Origin: JADGQM01 sp964441945
GTDB lineage: Bacteria; Desulfobacterota; Syntrophobacteria; Syntrophobacterales; Syntrophobacteraceae
Direction: 5' to 3'
Assembly: GCA_964441945.1 (NCBI GenBank)
Contig: CAYTWB010000019.1
Coordinates: 1-57,659, forward strand
DNA length: 57,659 nt
Shown: one piece after another, positions 16,735-24,673 of the stretch
Layout of the letters: each line of letters starts with the position of its first letter
How positions within the stretch are numbered: the stretch's first letter is position 1
Notes under the pieces: model-generated
Told to the model about the DNA's origin: nothing
Seen by the model: the letters and a program-made list of their open reading frames with translations, nothing else
The model's database searches: none
Position numbers and translations under genes: made by a program

Positions 16735-17136
16735 CTATTGCTGCTCATCCGACAAACGGCTGGCAAAACGGATTGCCAGGCCTCCAGGGCCGGAGATGAT
16801 GAAATCCCTCAGTCCATAGCTGCGGCTCTGTATCGGCCGAATGATCCGGAGCCCCTGTTGCCGGGCAAGGTCCCAGTAGCGATCGACATCAGGAACCATG
16901 ATGCGCAGGTCGCCAAAACGGCGCGCCGGGGCGGGTGCCACCCCCACCATTTCAACGAGGAACAAGGGGGCGTCATTCCAGCGGAGCTCAACGAAGGTCC
17001 CCTCGTCGCGAACCACCGTAAATCCCAGCCCTGCATAGAAGCTCACGGCCTCTCCCATGTCGTTGACATAGAGCGCCACGACAAGCGGTTCATGGGGATT
17101 CTCACTGCCTTTCAACGATCCATCCTCGCATATCAC
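16735..17136 (-). CDS. VOC-superfamily (glyoxalase/bleomycin resistance-like) protein
   Basis: The 133-residue protein shows the beta-alpha-beta-beta-beta vicinal oxygen chelate fold: LVVALYVNDMGEAVSFYAGL starts the first module and FGDLRIMVPDVDRYWDLA the second, ending with a GLRDFIISGPGGLAIRF strand pair. Proteins of this size are metal-dependent lyases, dioxygenase-like enzymes or binding proteins. The specific reaction cannot be assigned. It lies between ElbB and the secreted NTF2-like gene on the same strand. Confidence 0.75.
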   Translation of the reverse strand: MICEDGSLKGSENPHEPLVVALYVNDMGEAVSFYAGLGFTVVRDEGTFVELRWNDAPLFLVEMVGVAPAPARRFGDLRIMVPDVDRYWDLARQQGLRIIRPIQSRSYGLRDFIISGPGGLAIRFASRLSDEQQ

Positions 17137-17311
17137 CGGGCATCCGCCGCAACAACCGGGCTAAAGTGAGGCTTCCCCCACACCGCTGCGTCCTGCCCGA
17201 CACTCTTCCACGCAGGCTTCGGATATCCTCCTGAATGTCGAGCTGTACGGGCGGGCGGCAGAACCATAGAGCTGCCTGGAAGGCTTGATACGATCGCTTT
17301 CCGATAGCTCC

Positions 17312-17968
17312 TTACGAAGCCAGCTCAACAATCCTGGCAACCAGTTTCTCGATTCCCTGAGCAACGTCTTTGATGCCGGGTCCAAGCATGTAGGCGGGGG
17401 TGGAAACCAGCTTGTTCTTACTGTCCAGATGAATCATATCAACCGTGCACACCTTGTGCCGCCCCCCCATGGCTTCAATGGCGGACGCGGTGTCCTGGTC
17501 CGATCCAATGGTCACTTCGGGTTTCCTGTCGGCCAAAGCTTTCGTCAAAGTGGCCGGGGCAATGCAAATGGCACCGATCGGTTTGCCTGCTGCCGCCATG
17601 TCCCTGATCACCCGTTCCACCTCGGGGTGCACCGTGGCAGCCGTTCCCTTGAAGGCAAAATCGCTCAGGTTCTTCGCCGCACCATAGCCGCCCGGGATAA
17701 TCAGAGCATCGATGTCTGCCGCTTGAACCCCTTTCAAATCCACAATCTCGCCCCGGGCGATCCGAGCGGACTCCACCAGAACATTCCGCTTTTCGCTCAT
17801 CGCTTCCTGGGTCAGGTGATTGATCACGTGAACCTGATCCATATTGGGCGCCATACAGACAATCTTCGCTCCGGCCCTGTCGAGGGCCAGCAACGTCAGC
17901 ACCGCCTCGTGAATCTCCGACCCGTCAAACACACCGCAGCCTGAAAGAAGTACTCCAACTTTCGCCAT
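17312..17968 (-). CDS. elbB: ElbB-type DJ-1/PfpI protein (glyoxalase-like)
   Basis: The 218-residue protein matches the ElbB branch of the DJ-1/PfpI superfamily, known for glyoxalase III-like activity and a genetic link to isoprenoid synthesis in E. coli. Features are MAKVGVLLSGCGVFDGSEIHE in part, MAPNMDQVHVINHL, IPGGYGAAKNLSDFA and the nucleophile-elbow-like GAICIAPATL with its cysteine. Length is typical. It appears monocistronic or first before the VOC gene, with a 175-nt gap that contains no convincing gene. Confidence 0.88.
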   Translation of the reverse strand: MAKVGVLLSGCGVFDGSEIHEAVLTLLALDRAGAKIVCMAPNMDQVHVINHLTQEAMSEKRNVLVESARIARGEIVDLKGVQAADIDALIIPGGYGAAKNLSDFAFKGTAATVHPEVERVIRDMAAAGKPIGAICIAPATLTKALADRKPEVTIGSDQDTASAIEAMGGRHKVCTVDMIHLDSKNKLVSTPAYMLGPGIKDVAQGIEKLVARIVELAS

Positions 17969-18068
17969 CTTCTCCTCTCCTTAGTCTTTGGTCCAAGAAT
18001 CTCGCCTCTTAGACTCTGATAAAACCACATCCTTCCCGGTACCTCAAGTTGTTTCGATCCTGGGAGAC

Positions 18069-18210
18069 TATCTCAGAACTCGCTCACACCGGCGCCCCGG
18101 CGAAGGCCCACACGCGACAGGTTGGGGATTTTCCGTGTAGTACTAAATGGTTACAAAACCGCGCAGCCTCCTGAACGTCATTCCGGCATGCTTCTAGCCG
18201 GAATGACGTT
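18069..18210. repeat. Dispersed intergenic repeat, copy A, with long hairpin
   Basis: This roughly 140-bp block is shared, with mismatches, with 23089-23222; common segments include CTATCTCAGAACTCGCTCAC, TTCCGTGTAGTAC and AAATGGTTACAAAACCG. It ends in a perfect 14-bp stem, AACGTCATTCCGGC (18174-18187) and its complement (18197-18210), with a 9-nt loop. The hairpin lies 32 nt past the tpx stop and may also end that transcript. Confidence 0.7.
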
Positions 18211-18241
18211 CTTCAGCCTTTGTGCCATTTTGAAACAGTCT

Positions 18242-18757
18242 CTAAATACAGTTCTTTACTGCTTCCAATGCCGCATCGTAGTCGGGTTCGTGCGTGATCT
18301 CCTTCACCCTTTCCACATACCGGACGACTCCTTGCCGGTCCACAACAAACACGGCCCTTGCCAGCAAACGAAGCTCCTTGATCAGAACTCCGTATGCCAG
18401 GCCAAACGCGGCATCCTTGTGATCCGAAAGCGTTGTGACATGAGTCACTCCGGCAGCCCCGCACCAGCGCTTTTGAGCGAATGGAAGGTCCATGCTGATG
18501 GTCAGCACGACTACGTCTTCGGCCAGCTTTGCCGCCTCGTCGTTGAAGCGGCGGGTCTCCAGGTCACAGACCGGTGTATCCAGAGAAGGAACCGAAGAGA
18601 GGATGACCACTTTTCCCTGGTAGCTTGCAAGGCTCACAGGGGTTAGACTGTTGTCCAGAGTCTCGAAAGCAGGCGCCTTATCGCCGGCTTTCACGTCATT
18701 TCCCAGTAATGTCAGAGGGTTTCCCTGAAAAGTCACTGCTCCTGCTCGCTCTGCCAT
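18242..18757 (-). CDS. tpx: Thiol peroxidase (atypical 2-Cys peroxiredoxin)
   Basis: The 171-residue Tpx reduces peroxides using thioredoxin. The peroxidatic cysteine is C64 in SLDTPVCDLETRRF and the resolving cysteine is C99 in QKRWCGAAGV, the spacing expected for Tpx. The N terminus (VTFQGNPLTLLGNDVKAGDKAP) is also typical, and the length is normal. It stands alone, bounded by a repeat hairpin downstream and an integron-like site upstream. It would help an anaerobe survive oxygen exposure. Confidence 0.93.
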   Translation of the reverse strand: MAERAGAVTFQGNPLTLLGNDVKAGDKAPAFETLDNSLTPVSLASYQGKVVILSSVPSLDTPVCDLETRRFNDEAAKLAEDVVVLTISMDLPFAQKRWCGAAGVTHVTTLSDHKDAAFGLAYGVLIKELRLLARAVFVVDRQGVVRYVERVKEITHEPDYDAALEAVKNCI

Positions 18758-18841
18758 GTTGCCTCCTTTTGAGTCAGCTTGAAAAAAGTGCCTGGTCAGA
18801 TCTTGCCTTTGCCTCTTGTGCCTCCCGGTTACAGGTTCAAG

Positions 18842-18932
18842 GTTTAACTACCAGTTCAGCGGCTGGGCGCCAAGGGACTTCAAAATAAAGCCGCCACGCT
18901 TTCCGCCCGGTCCGGCGGAACGAAAGTTGGCG
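18842..18932 (-). other. Candidate integron attC-like recombination site
   Basis: The site starts (plus strand) with GTTTAAC, a perfect RYYYAAC inverse core, then a 5-nt spacer and GTTCAGCGGC. It ends with GGCGGAAC, a 4-nt spacer and GTTGGCG, an imperfect GTTRRRY core. The 91-bp length is within the attC range, and an internal TTCCGCC/GGCGGAA hairpin is present. The arm pairing is imperfect. It lies immediately downstream of the DUF2442 gene, where an attC site belongs in a cassette. Confidence 0.35.
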
Positions 18933-18948
18933 TGCAAGTAGCCGTTTT

Positions 18949-19203
18949 CTAGGCACTTTTCCTTATTTCTTGGCCCACCTCGTAGAGGAATTCCGGAGCG
19001 AAGTCAGCGCCATTGGGCCATTCAATCGTGCCTGTATCAGGATTAACATAGACTTGCTTGAAGAGCCCAATATCTTTTAGCGGCTCAAAGATCTCACCAT
19101 AAAGTTCATTCCTCAAGTCAACATCCTTGACTCTCCCATCGTTGAATTCCATCCGCAACTGGTAATCGTTCAAATGGAGTACACGGGTTATATGTAGGAA
19201 CAT
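18949..19203 (-). CDS. DUF2442 protein
   Basis: The 84-residue acidic protein fits DUF2442: LNDYQLRMEFNDGRVKDVDL in the first half and DTGTIEWPNGADFAPEFLY in the second. It follows the DUF4160 gene after 9 nt, a common two-gene arrangement. The pair is often suspected of being a toxin-antitoxin-like or accessory module; no activity is established that I can cite. It lies within the attC-like flanks described here. The start is the first ATG of the conserved region. Confidence 0.8.
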   Translation of the reverse strand: MFLHITRVLHLNDYQLRMEFNDGRVKDVDLRNELYGEIFEPLKDIGLFKQVYVNPDTGTIEWPNGADFAPEFLYEVGQEIRKSA

Positions 19204-19212
19204 CTTTATCCC

Positions 19213-19470
19213 CTATGGCAGTGGTAGGATTTTCTCTAGTGGCTTGCGTTCTCTTGCGAACCGCCAGTTCTCCATGAGTTCTTCATGATAGATTTCAGAC
19301 CACTCGAACAGCATGCGGAGTCCCCTCTTTGACATTTGGCCTTTCACGATCCCACTCTTGATCTCGATTGTAACCTCCTGTTCCTCATACCTGGCATGAA
19401 AGTGAGGAGGATCGTGTTCATTGTAGTTCATGAATATGATGATGCCGTAGAAACAGCATATCTCAGGCAT
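19213..19470 (-). CDS. DUF4160 protein
   Basis: The 85-residue protein carries the DUF4160 hallmarks: IIIFMNYNEHDPPHFHARYE near the N terminus, followed by a GQMSKRGLRMLFEW region and a C-terminal NWRFARERKPLEKI. The histidine-rich HDPPHFHA is the likely functional centre. It is the first gene of the pair with DUF2442. The function is unknown; a toxin-like role is inference from its frequent pairing and its presence in mobile contexts. Confidence 0.8.
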   Translation of the reverse strand: MPEICCFYGIIIFMNYNEHDPPHFHARYEEQEVTIEIKSGIVKGQMSKRGLRMLFEWSEIYHEELMENWRFARERKPLEKILPLP

Positions 19471-19515
19471 TTGTCCTCTTCTCTCGCTTTCTTCATATCG
19501 CGAGCATGCTACGTC

Positions 19516-19536
19516 CGCTAACCACTGGTTCAGCGG
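19516..19536 (-). other. attC right-end-like sequence at cassette start
   Basis: Read on the minus strand this is CCGCTGAAC, a 5-nt spacer, then GTTAGCG. It matches the end of the site at 18842-18863 in 14 of 17 positions and in the same orientation. Its core GTTAGCG is complementary to the inverse core of the downstream site in 6 of 7 positions, as expected for one cassette. The other half of this site was not found. Confidence 0.3.
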
Positions 19537-19697
19537 AAACAGGGTATCACGCTAATATTCGGCTGAAAGGAAGAATAGTCAACTGTCCCATCATAAGTAA
19601 AGTGATAACCTGCTTAATTTCCAGACTGCGACGGCTAACCTTGGAATGACCGGATGCTTGCTTCAGCCGGCTCAACGATCAATCGCGAAAAAAGACC

Positions 19698-19726
19698 TTG
19701 ACAAGAAACAACCCGCGCCATATTGG
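19698..19726 (+). promoter_or_regulatory. Promoter of the GntR regulator gene
   Basis: TTGACA (19698-19703) is a consensus -35. After exactly 17 nt comes TATTGG (19721-19726), a weak -10. The -10 overlaps the first palindrome, so the promoter is probably repressed by the bound regulator. Confidence 0.45.
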
Positions 19727-19734
19727 TTAGACCA
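19724..19734. promoter_or_regulatory. FadR/GntR-type operator 1
   Basis: TGGT-tag-ACCA is a perfect palindrome matching the TNGTNNNACNA pattern known for FadR-subfamily regulators. It covers the -10 to +1 region of the promoter and lies about 95 nt before the regulator start codon. Confidence 0.5.
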
Positions 19735-19752
19735 CTCCGGCTTTTTGCCGGG

Positions 19753-19767
19753 ATTGGATGGTCCAAT
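19753..19767. promoter_or_regulatory. FadR/GntR-type operator 2
   Basis: ATTGGA-tgg-TCCAAT is a perfect 15-bp palindrome. Its centre is 31 bp from the centre of operator 1, about three helical turns, so two dimers would lie on the same DNA face. The shared half-site is ATTGG followed by T or A. Confidence 0.45.
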
Positions 19768-19827
19768 CGATCGACAGGCGGCATACTTCTGCCGTCTGAA
19801 ACCAGAAGAGACCGCTTTGGAGTCCTG

Positions 19828-20595
19828 ATGTTCAAAACGAACCCTTCGAGCCCAAGCCAAAGGAGATATCTCTATAGCGAGATCGTACACCAGATTCGGC
19901 AAATGATCGCCCGGGGAGAGCTCAAGGTCGGCGACAGGCTCCCGCCGGAGAGGACCCTTGCCCGGACATTTCGCGTTTCACGCAATTGCATCCGGCAGGC
20001 TATTCAAGCGCTCGCTGAAAAACGTATCCTTGAGAGCCGTCAGGGGGACGGCACCTATGTCTGTGCGCCGGATCAGGCCGTGCTGATCAGGTCCTTTGCC
20101 ATGGCCATTCAGGCGCAAAAGGACCTGCTCCGTGAGATCATGGAGTTCCGGGAGCTCATGGAACCTCAGATGGCCTTCCTGGCTGCAAGGCATATCGGCA
20201 AAGATGAGATCAACCGGCTGAAGATCATAGTCTGCGATCAACAGAGGATCATGCTTGCCGGCAAACATGATATCGAGCTCGATATCGCCTTCCATCACCA
20301 GCTGGCGGAATCGTCCAGGAACAGGATTATCTTTGAGGTGATCAAAACCATGCAAGGGATTCTGAACGAAAGCCGCTCCGAATTCCTGCAAAGCGATACC
20401 CGGCTGCAGTCTTCAATCATTGGGCACCTGAAGATCATCGATGCACTTGAAAAAGGGGACCCGGACCTGGCCCGAGAGGCGATGAGAGAACACCTGCAAA
20501 CAGTTGAACGAACCATCTTTGGGGAGCGGGATGAAGGAAGTGGGAATGACAGGAGCGATCCTGATGGGCAAAGTGGGATGCCTTTGGAGCGCTGA
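19828..20595 (+). CDS. FadR-subfamily GntR transcriptional regulator
   Basis: The 255-residue regulator has an N-terminal winged-helix domain (residues about 14-80; GELKVGDRLPPERTLARTFR, SRNCIRQAIQALAEKRILES, GDGTYV) and a C-terminal FCD effector domain. The FCD part includes EIMEFRELMEPQMAFLAA, a metal-site-like DIAFHHQLAESSRN and HLKIIDALEKGDPDLAREAM. The start at 19828 has GGAG 6 nt upstream. Two operator-like palindromes in its own promoter suggest autoregulation. The TauE/SafE gene follows after 21 nt and is the likely co-regulated target. FCD proteins usually sense carboxylic acids. Confidence 0.88.
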   Translation: MFKTNPSSPSQRRYLYSEIVHQIRQMIARGELKVGDRLPPERTLARTFRVSRNCIRQAIQALAEKRILESRQGDGTYVCAPDQAVLIRSFAMAIQAQKDLLREIMEFRELMEPQMAFLAARHIGKDEINRLKIIVCDQQRIMLAGKHDIELDIAFHHQLAESSRNRIIFEVIKTMQGILNESRSEFLQSDTRLQSSIIGHLKIIDALEKGDPDLAREAMREHLQTVERTIFGERDEGSGNDRSDPDGQSGMPLER

Positions 20596-20616
20596 GCAGA
20601 CGGGAAGGAGTCTTGT

Positions 20617-21495
20617 GTGACGAGTATTTTTGCGGCTTACCTGGGGGTTGGCGGGGTCGCCGGGTTGCTCGCCGGCCTCTTTGGCATCGGCGGCGGCTTG
20701 ATCATCGTGCCCATGCTGGTCTTTTGTCTGACCTGGCAGGAGGTCCCCCAGGAATATGTCATGCATCTCGCTCTGGGGACCTCCATGGCGAGCATCATCT
20801 TCACATCGGTGTCGAGTTTTTGGGCCCACCACAAGCGGGGCGCCGTGCAGTGGATGGTTGTCTACCGGATCGTGCCCGGCATCCTGCTCGGGGCCTTTCT
20901 CGGGACCTGTGCGGCGGCCCGCCTGTCATGCAGTTTTCTGAAGGTCTTTTTTGTCGTCTTTCTTTACTATGTTGCCGTGCAAATACTCATTGGCTCGAAA
21001 CCCAAACCGTCGCGCGAACTGCCCGGGCAGCTGGGACTGTTCGGGGTGGGGAATGTCATTGGTGTGGTTTCCAGCCTGGTCGGTATCGGCGGCGGGACCC
21101 TTTCCGTACCGTTCATGATGTGGTGCAATCTGACCGTCCACCGGGCAATCGGCACCTCCGCAGCCATTGGTTTTCCCATTGCCATTGCCGGAACAGTCGG
21201 CTACATCGTCAACGGGCTGCAAACTACGGGTTTGCCGGAGCACTCGCTCGGCTACGCCTACCTGCCCGCCCTGGCGGGCATTGTCTGCGCCAGCGTGGTC
21301 ACGGCCCCCCTGGGTGTCCGTCTGGCACACAGCCTCCCGGTTGCCGGACTCAAGCGCCTCTTTGCCGTGCTGCTCATCATCGTCGGAGCTCGGATGCTGT
21401 TCGGATCTTACGATCAGTGCTGCGAGCTCTTCTCGAGGGTTGCCTGTGATGTGACCAACCTCGGAAGGAGCTGGCTTTTCTCCGATATGCAGTGA
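20617..21495 (+). CDS. TauE/SafE-family membrane anion exporter
   Basis: The 292-residue inner-membrane protein has about eight helices in two homologous halves. Each half carries the family signature: GLFGIGGGLIIVPMLV near residue 20 and SSLVGIGGGTLSVPFM near residue 155. Members move sulfite, sulfoacetate and other organic anions. Start is a GTG with a GGAAGGAG ribosome site. Its position directly after the GntR/FCD gene suggests expression in response to an organic acid. The substrate is not determined. Confidence 0.88.
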   Translation: MTSIFAAYLGVGGVAGLLAGLFGIGGGLIIVPMLVFCLTWQEVPQEYVMHLALGTSMASIIFTSVSSFWAHHKRGAVQWMVVYRIVPGILLGAFLGTCAAARLSCSFLKVFFVVFLYYVAVQILIGSKPKPSRELPGQLGLFGVGNVIGVVSSLVGIGGGTLSVPFMMWCNLTVHRAIGTSAAIGFPIAIAGTVGYIVNGLQTTGLPEHSLGYAYLPALAGIVCASVVTAPLGVRLAHSLPVAGLKRLFAVLLIIVGARMLFGSYDQCCELFSRVACDVTNLGRSWLFSDMQ

Positions 21496-21578
21496 TCCGT
21501 TGATGACGCGATCCGGACCGGTCTATCCATCCGCATGCCCGGGCAGTGCCCCATCAATCAGCAGGCAATCCGCGGTCT

Positions 21579-22871
21579 TTACCGTTCGGGCGGACCATTC
21601 TCGTCCTGCCGGTGCTCCGCGATCCGTCGTTCAAACTGCTCGACCGCTCGAAGCAGGTCCTTCTGGTCGATTCTCTTTCGGTCCTGCAGGAGTGCATTGA
21701 GGACGGCCTCCCGGATTACCAGTCGCAAATCGGAACCCGTATAGCCCTCGGTCAGTCCGGCCAGTTCCTCCGGATTGACCTCGGCGTCCATCCTGCAGAG
21801 AACTTTCTCCAGGATCATGCGCCGCATGGGGGTATCCGGCCGGGAAAAACCCAGGACCTTGTCAAAACGTCTCCACGCCGCATAGTCCAGAAGCTGCGCA
21901 TAATTGGTGGCGGCAATCAGCATCACGCCGTCTTCCACCAGGCTGATCTCGTCAATGGCCTTCAGGAGCGTGTTGACAGCCCGCTTCAGTGCGCCATGAT
22001 CGTCGGACCCCCTGGTCTTGGCCACAAAGTCGAATTCGTCCACGAAAAGGATACAGGGACTCAGTTCCTTCGCCAGCATGAATACCCGGTCGATGTTCTT
22101 GGACGTCTCCCCGAGGAAGTGGCTGGTGATCATAGAGAGCTTCACCTCTACGAGGGGCAGCCCGAACCATTTGGACAGGGCCCTGGCCGATGAGGTCTTG
22201 CCCGTTCCGGGAGGCCCCACGAGGAGGAGCTTGCCGATCTCGTAGAGCCCGATGTCCTTGAGGTATTGTCTGTGCTCCAGGGCTTTGCCGGCCTTGGCGA
22301 TTTCCTCCCGCTGTTCGTCGGTCAGGACCAGTTCTTCCAGCCTGTCCCTAACATCCTCAGGGGCTTTGATGGTCGCCAGCTTTAAAAGATCGTCCGCCTC
22401 TTTCTTATCGGCGCAGAGCTTCTTGATCTTGAAGTCAATCCATTCGCGGCCGGCGGAGAAGGGTGGGTTCAGCTTCCTGGCCTCAGCGTACTTGATGTTC
22501 ACCGAGTCAAACTTCTCATAGTAATAGGCAAGCGTGGGATTCAGCCGAACCCTGTCGAGAGCATGCTGGCCAATGAACCACTTCGCCCCCTCTTCGAAAG
22601 CCGTGAGGCTGAGCACGAAGCCCCTTTCCTCAAAGGCCACAAAGTGCATGTCATCGATGACCGCCCTGACATGATCCAGACCGGCAATCCTCTCCACTGC
22701 CTTGAGGGTCACACGGAGCGGTCTTTCGACACGTCTCAGCAGAGGATCGAAATAGTATCTTCGAATCTTCGGGGGCAGGTCGTCTTCGGTAAGATTCTCA
22801 GACCGGTTGTATACTTCGGCAGTGATCAGCAGTTCAATAATATCAAGAGCATCAGACTTCTCGGTACCCAT
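21579..22871 (-). CDS. AAA+ ATPase, FtsH/VPS4-like module without protease
   Basis: The 430-residue protein has an N-terminal domain of about 190 residues without a recognised fold and a classic AAA domain. Walker A is GPPGTGKT (219-226), Walker B ILFVDEFD (274-281), and a sensor-1-like IAATN and an arginine-finger region (AAWRRFDKV) follow. A pore-loop-like HFLGET is present, and the C-terminal lid is GYTGSDLRLVIREA. No zinc protease or membrane helix follows, so it is a remodelling ATPase and not FtsH. It is convergent with the TauE gene. The client is unknown. Confidence 0.85.
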   Translation of the reverse strand: MGTEKSDALDIIELLITAEVYNRSENLTEDDLPPKIRRYYFDPLLRRVERPLRVTLKAVERIAGLDHVRAVIDDMHFVAFEERGFVLSLTAFEEGAKWFIGQHALDRVRLNPTLAYYYEKFDSVNIKYAEARKLNPPFSAGREWIDFKIKKLCADKKEADDLLKLATIKAPEDVRDRLEELVLTDEQREEIAKAGKALEHRQYLKDIGLYEIGKLLLVGPPGTGKTSSARALSKWFGLPLVEVKLSMITSHFLGETSKNIDRVFMLAKELSPCILFVDEFDFVAKTRGSDDHGALKRAVNTLLKAIDEISLVEDGVMLIAATNYAQLLDYAAWRRFDKVLGFSRPDTPMRRMILEKVLCRMDAEVNPEELAGLTEGYTGSDLRLVIREAVLNALLQDRKRIDQKDLLRAVEQFERRIAEHRQDENGPPER

Positions 22872-23028
22872 CCTGTAAACTCCGTAAACCAGAGGAACCC
22901 TGACGGCTCACCAAAGAGCCGGACCTTTTCGAACCCGGGAAACTTATTCTGAAAGAGAGGCAGTGTCAACGGAAAGGAGACTCGATACAAGGTTGATCAG
23001 GCTTTATGCTGATTGGCAATGAACAGGT

Positions 23029-23056
23029 GCGTTCCCACGCAGGAGCGTGGGAACGC
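23029..23056. repeat. REP-like hairpin
   Basis: GCGTTCCCACGC-agga-GCGTGGGAACGC forms a perfect 12-bp stem with a 4-nt loop. I recall very similar GTTCCCACGC hairpins as intergenic repeats in many proteobacteria. It lies in the 637-bp gap 22872-23508, which holds repeats only. Confidence 0.65.
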
Positions 23057-23088
23057 GGTGTCAGGATTTCCCGTGTAGTACGAAGAGG

Positions 23089-23420
23089 CTATCTCAGAAC
23101 TCGCTCACACCGTCACCCCGCCAAAGGCCCATACGCGTCAACTTAAGGATATTCCGTGTGTTACCAAATGGTTACAAAACCGGAAAGTCTCCCAAACGTC
23201 ATTCCGGCATGTTGGCCGGAATCCAGGGTCCTGAGAGTCTTCTGGACCCCGGCCAAATGCCTGCCGGGGTGACGATGCGTGTTGGCAGCTGGAGCCCTAT
23301 GGATTCGAAAGTACAATCGAATTCTCTCACATCGACGCCCATGGGCGAAGGCCGGGGTCCAGGGCTCTTATAAAAGCCTGGATTCCAGCCAGAAACAAAT
23401 GCCGGAATGACGGCCTGCGA
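23089..23420. repeat. Dispersed intergenic repeat, copy B, with nested palindromes
   Basis: Positions 23089-23222 repeat the block at 18069-18210 with mismatches. They include CATTCCGGC (23200-23208) and GCCGGAAT (23215-23222). The rest, to about 23420, contains larger inverted pieces: CTGGACCCCGGCC near 23241 faces GGCCGGGGTCCAG near 23352, and ATGCCGGAATGACG near 23400 faces the first CATTCCGGCAT. A short extra piece, GATTTCCCGTGTAGTAC, lies at about 23065. No gene was found here. Confidence 0.65.
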
Positions 23421-23508
23421 TAGTGGTCACTTTATTGGGCAGCGATGCACTAAGAAACCCGTGCGATTTGAAAACGGGTCGTCCCTGTTCAGGCTCACAA
23501 ACGCAGGG

Positions 23509-24369
23509 TCAGGATTTCTGGAAGATCTGATGGCCCCAGAGCCATTCATCCTGCCAGACCATGACAAAACCGAGCTCGCGGAGCCGATCGAGCGTTGGTC
23601 CAAAATCCTGGACGATATGATGAGGCCGATCCGCATCCAGTTCTGAATGGAAGCGGCCAAACAAGAACCCACCCGGCACCAGGCCCTCCCAGATCTCATC
23701 GACGGTCTGGACGGGGTCGACCAGGTGCTCGAATACATCCATGGCTGCCACGATATCATAGGCGTTTCGGTGAAGCTTTCTCTCTTTGAGGTCCACATAC
23801 TGCGCCGTGATGCCCCTCAAGTCAAAGCGCCACCGGCTGAAGTTCAGCATCGATGAACTGATGTCGGCCAGCGTGACCTCCAACCCGTTCCGGGCAAAGA
23901 GGATACCGCCCGATCCGACCCCTGCCCCAAAATCCAGATAGGATTTGCATCCGTGCAGCCCGGCAAAATGGAGCGCCGCCACATAGGCAAGAGGGGAAGA
24001 ATCGTCGCACAGGGAGTGCCACCACATGAGCTCATAGATCATGGCTTCGCTCTCGTTGTAGAACCGCTCGACGGACCGATGGTCATCGCGCTCAACAGAG
24101 TCAAGCCATTCGTCCTTGACATGAGACAGGGCGTATGAGCACCGGGAGCGGACCTCCGACAAATCCTCACATCCTGAATACAACGCAAGCTCTGAGCAGA
24201 GGCTCTCCTGCAGGTCCTTCCGCCCGTCGAGAATGAGTGCCTGTTCCCACAGATTGCGGTATTCAAGAAGCAGACGCTCTTGCTCACGGCTGAACTCGTC
24301 CCTGGAAATCAGCTTTTGTTCGACCGATTGCCACAGCTGTTTCAGGAGATCAGGCAATAGCTTATCCAT
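23509..24369 (-). CDS. SAM-dependent methyltransferase with helical N-terminal domain
   Basis: The 286-residue protein has a helical N-terminal part (about 1-120) of unknown fold, then a class I methyltransferase domain. Motif I is YLDFGAGVGSGGILFA, the following acidic strand end is VTLADISSSML, and motif IV is DIVAAMDVFEHLVDP. The start at 24369 was chosen because AGAGAGGA lies 7 nt upstream; 29 more residues are open upstream but look non-coding. It stands alone between a repeat region and the IHF-like gene. The substrate is unknown. Confidence 0.78.
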   Translation of the reverse strand: MDKLLPDLLKQLWQSVEQKLISRDEFSREQERLLLEYRNLWEQALILDGRKDLQESLCSELALYSGCEDLSEVRSRCSYALSHVKDEWLDSVERDDHRSVERFYNESEAMIYELMWWHSLCDDSSPLAYVAALHFAGLHGCKSYLDFGAGVGSGGILFARNGLEVTLADISSSMLNFSRWRFDLRGITAQYVDLKERKLHRNAYDIVAAMDVFEHLVDPVQTVDEIWEGLVPGGFLFGRFHSELDADRPHHIVQDFGPTLDRLRELGFVMVWQDEWLWGHQIFQKS

Positions 24370-24673
24370 CCGTTGATCCTCTCTTCCTTGAATGTTCAAA
24401 TCCAGCAGGTCCCCGGCAGAAGACCAGGAGGTCCCGGAACATGCGGTGGTATTCAATGGGACCGCGACCAGTCAACATATCGCTGGGAAAGAGAGTACAG
24501 GACTTTTTCTTTTCGGACCACAGGTTTCTATCTGTTCGCCGTCTCACATTTCTTTGTTGAAAAAACAGGAAGCATCCTTTAATAGCTTAACAGTATTCAG
24601 GAATCTGGAAGATTGATCGAGAGGTATCGGATCTTCAGGATGACCAGGTGTTGATGAGAGAGAGGAAGAGACC

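Noticed and set aside
17161..17385. 74-codon frame between the VOC and elbB genes
   Set aside because: Overlaps the end of elbB and has no recognisable motif.
20613..21449. Long frame overlapping the TauE gene in another reading frame
   Set aside because: Arginine- and cysteine-rich shadow of a GC-rich gene; the TauE frame has clear membrane helices.
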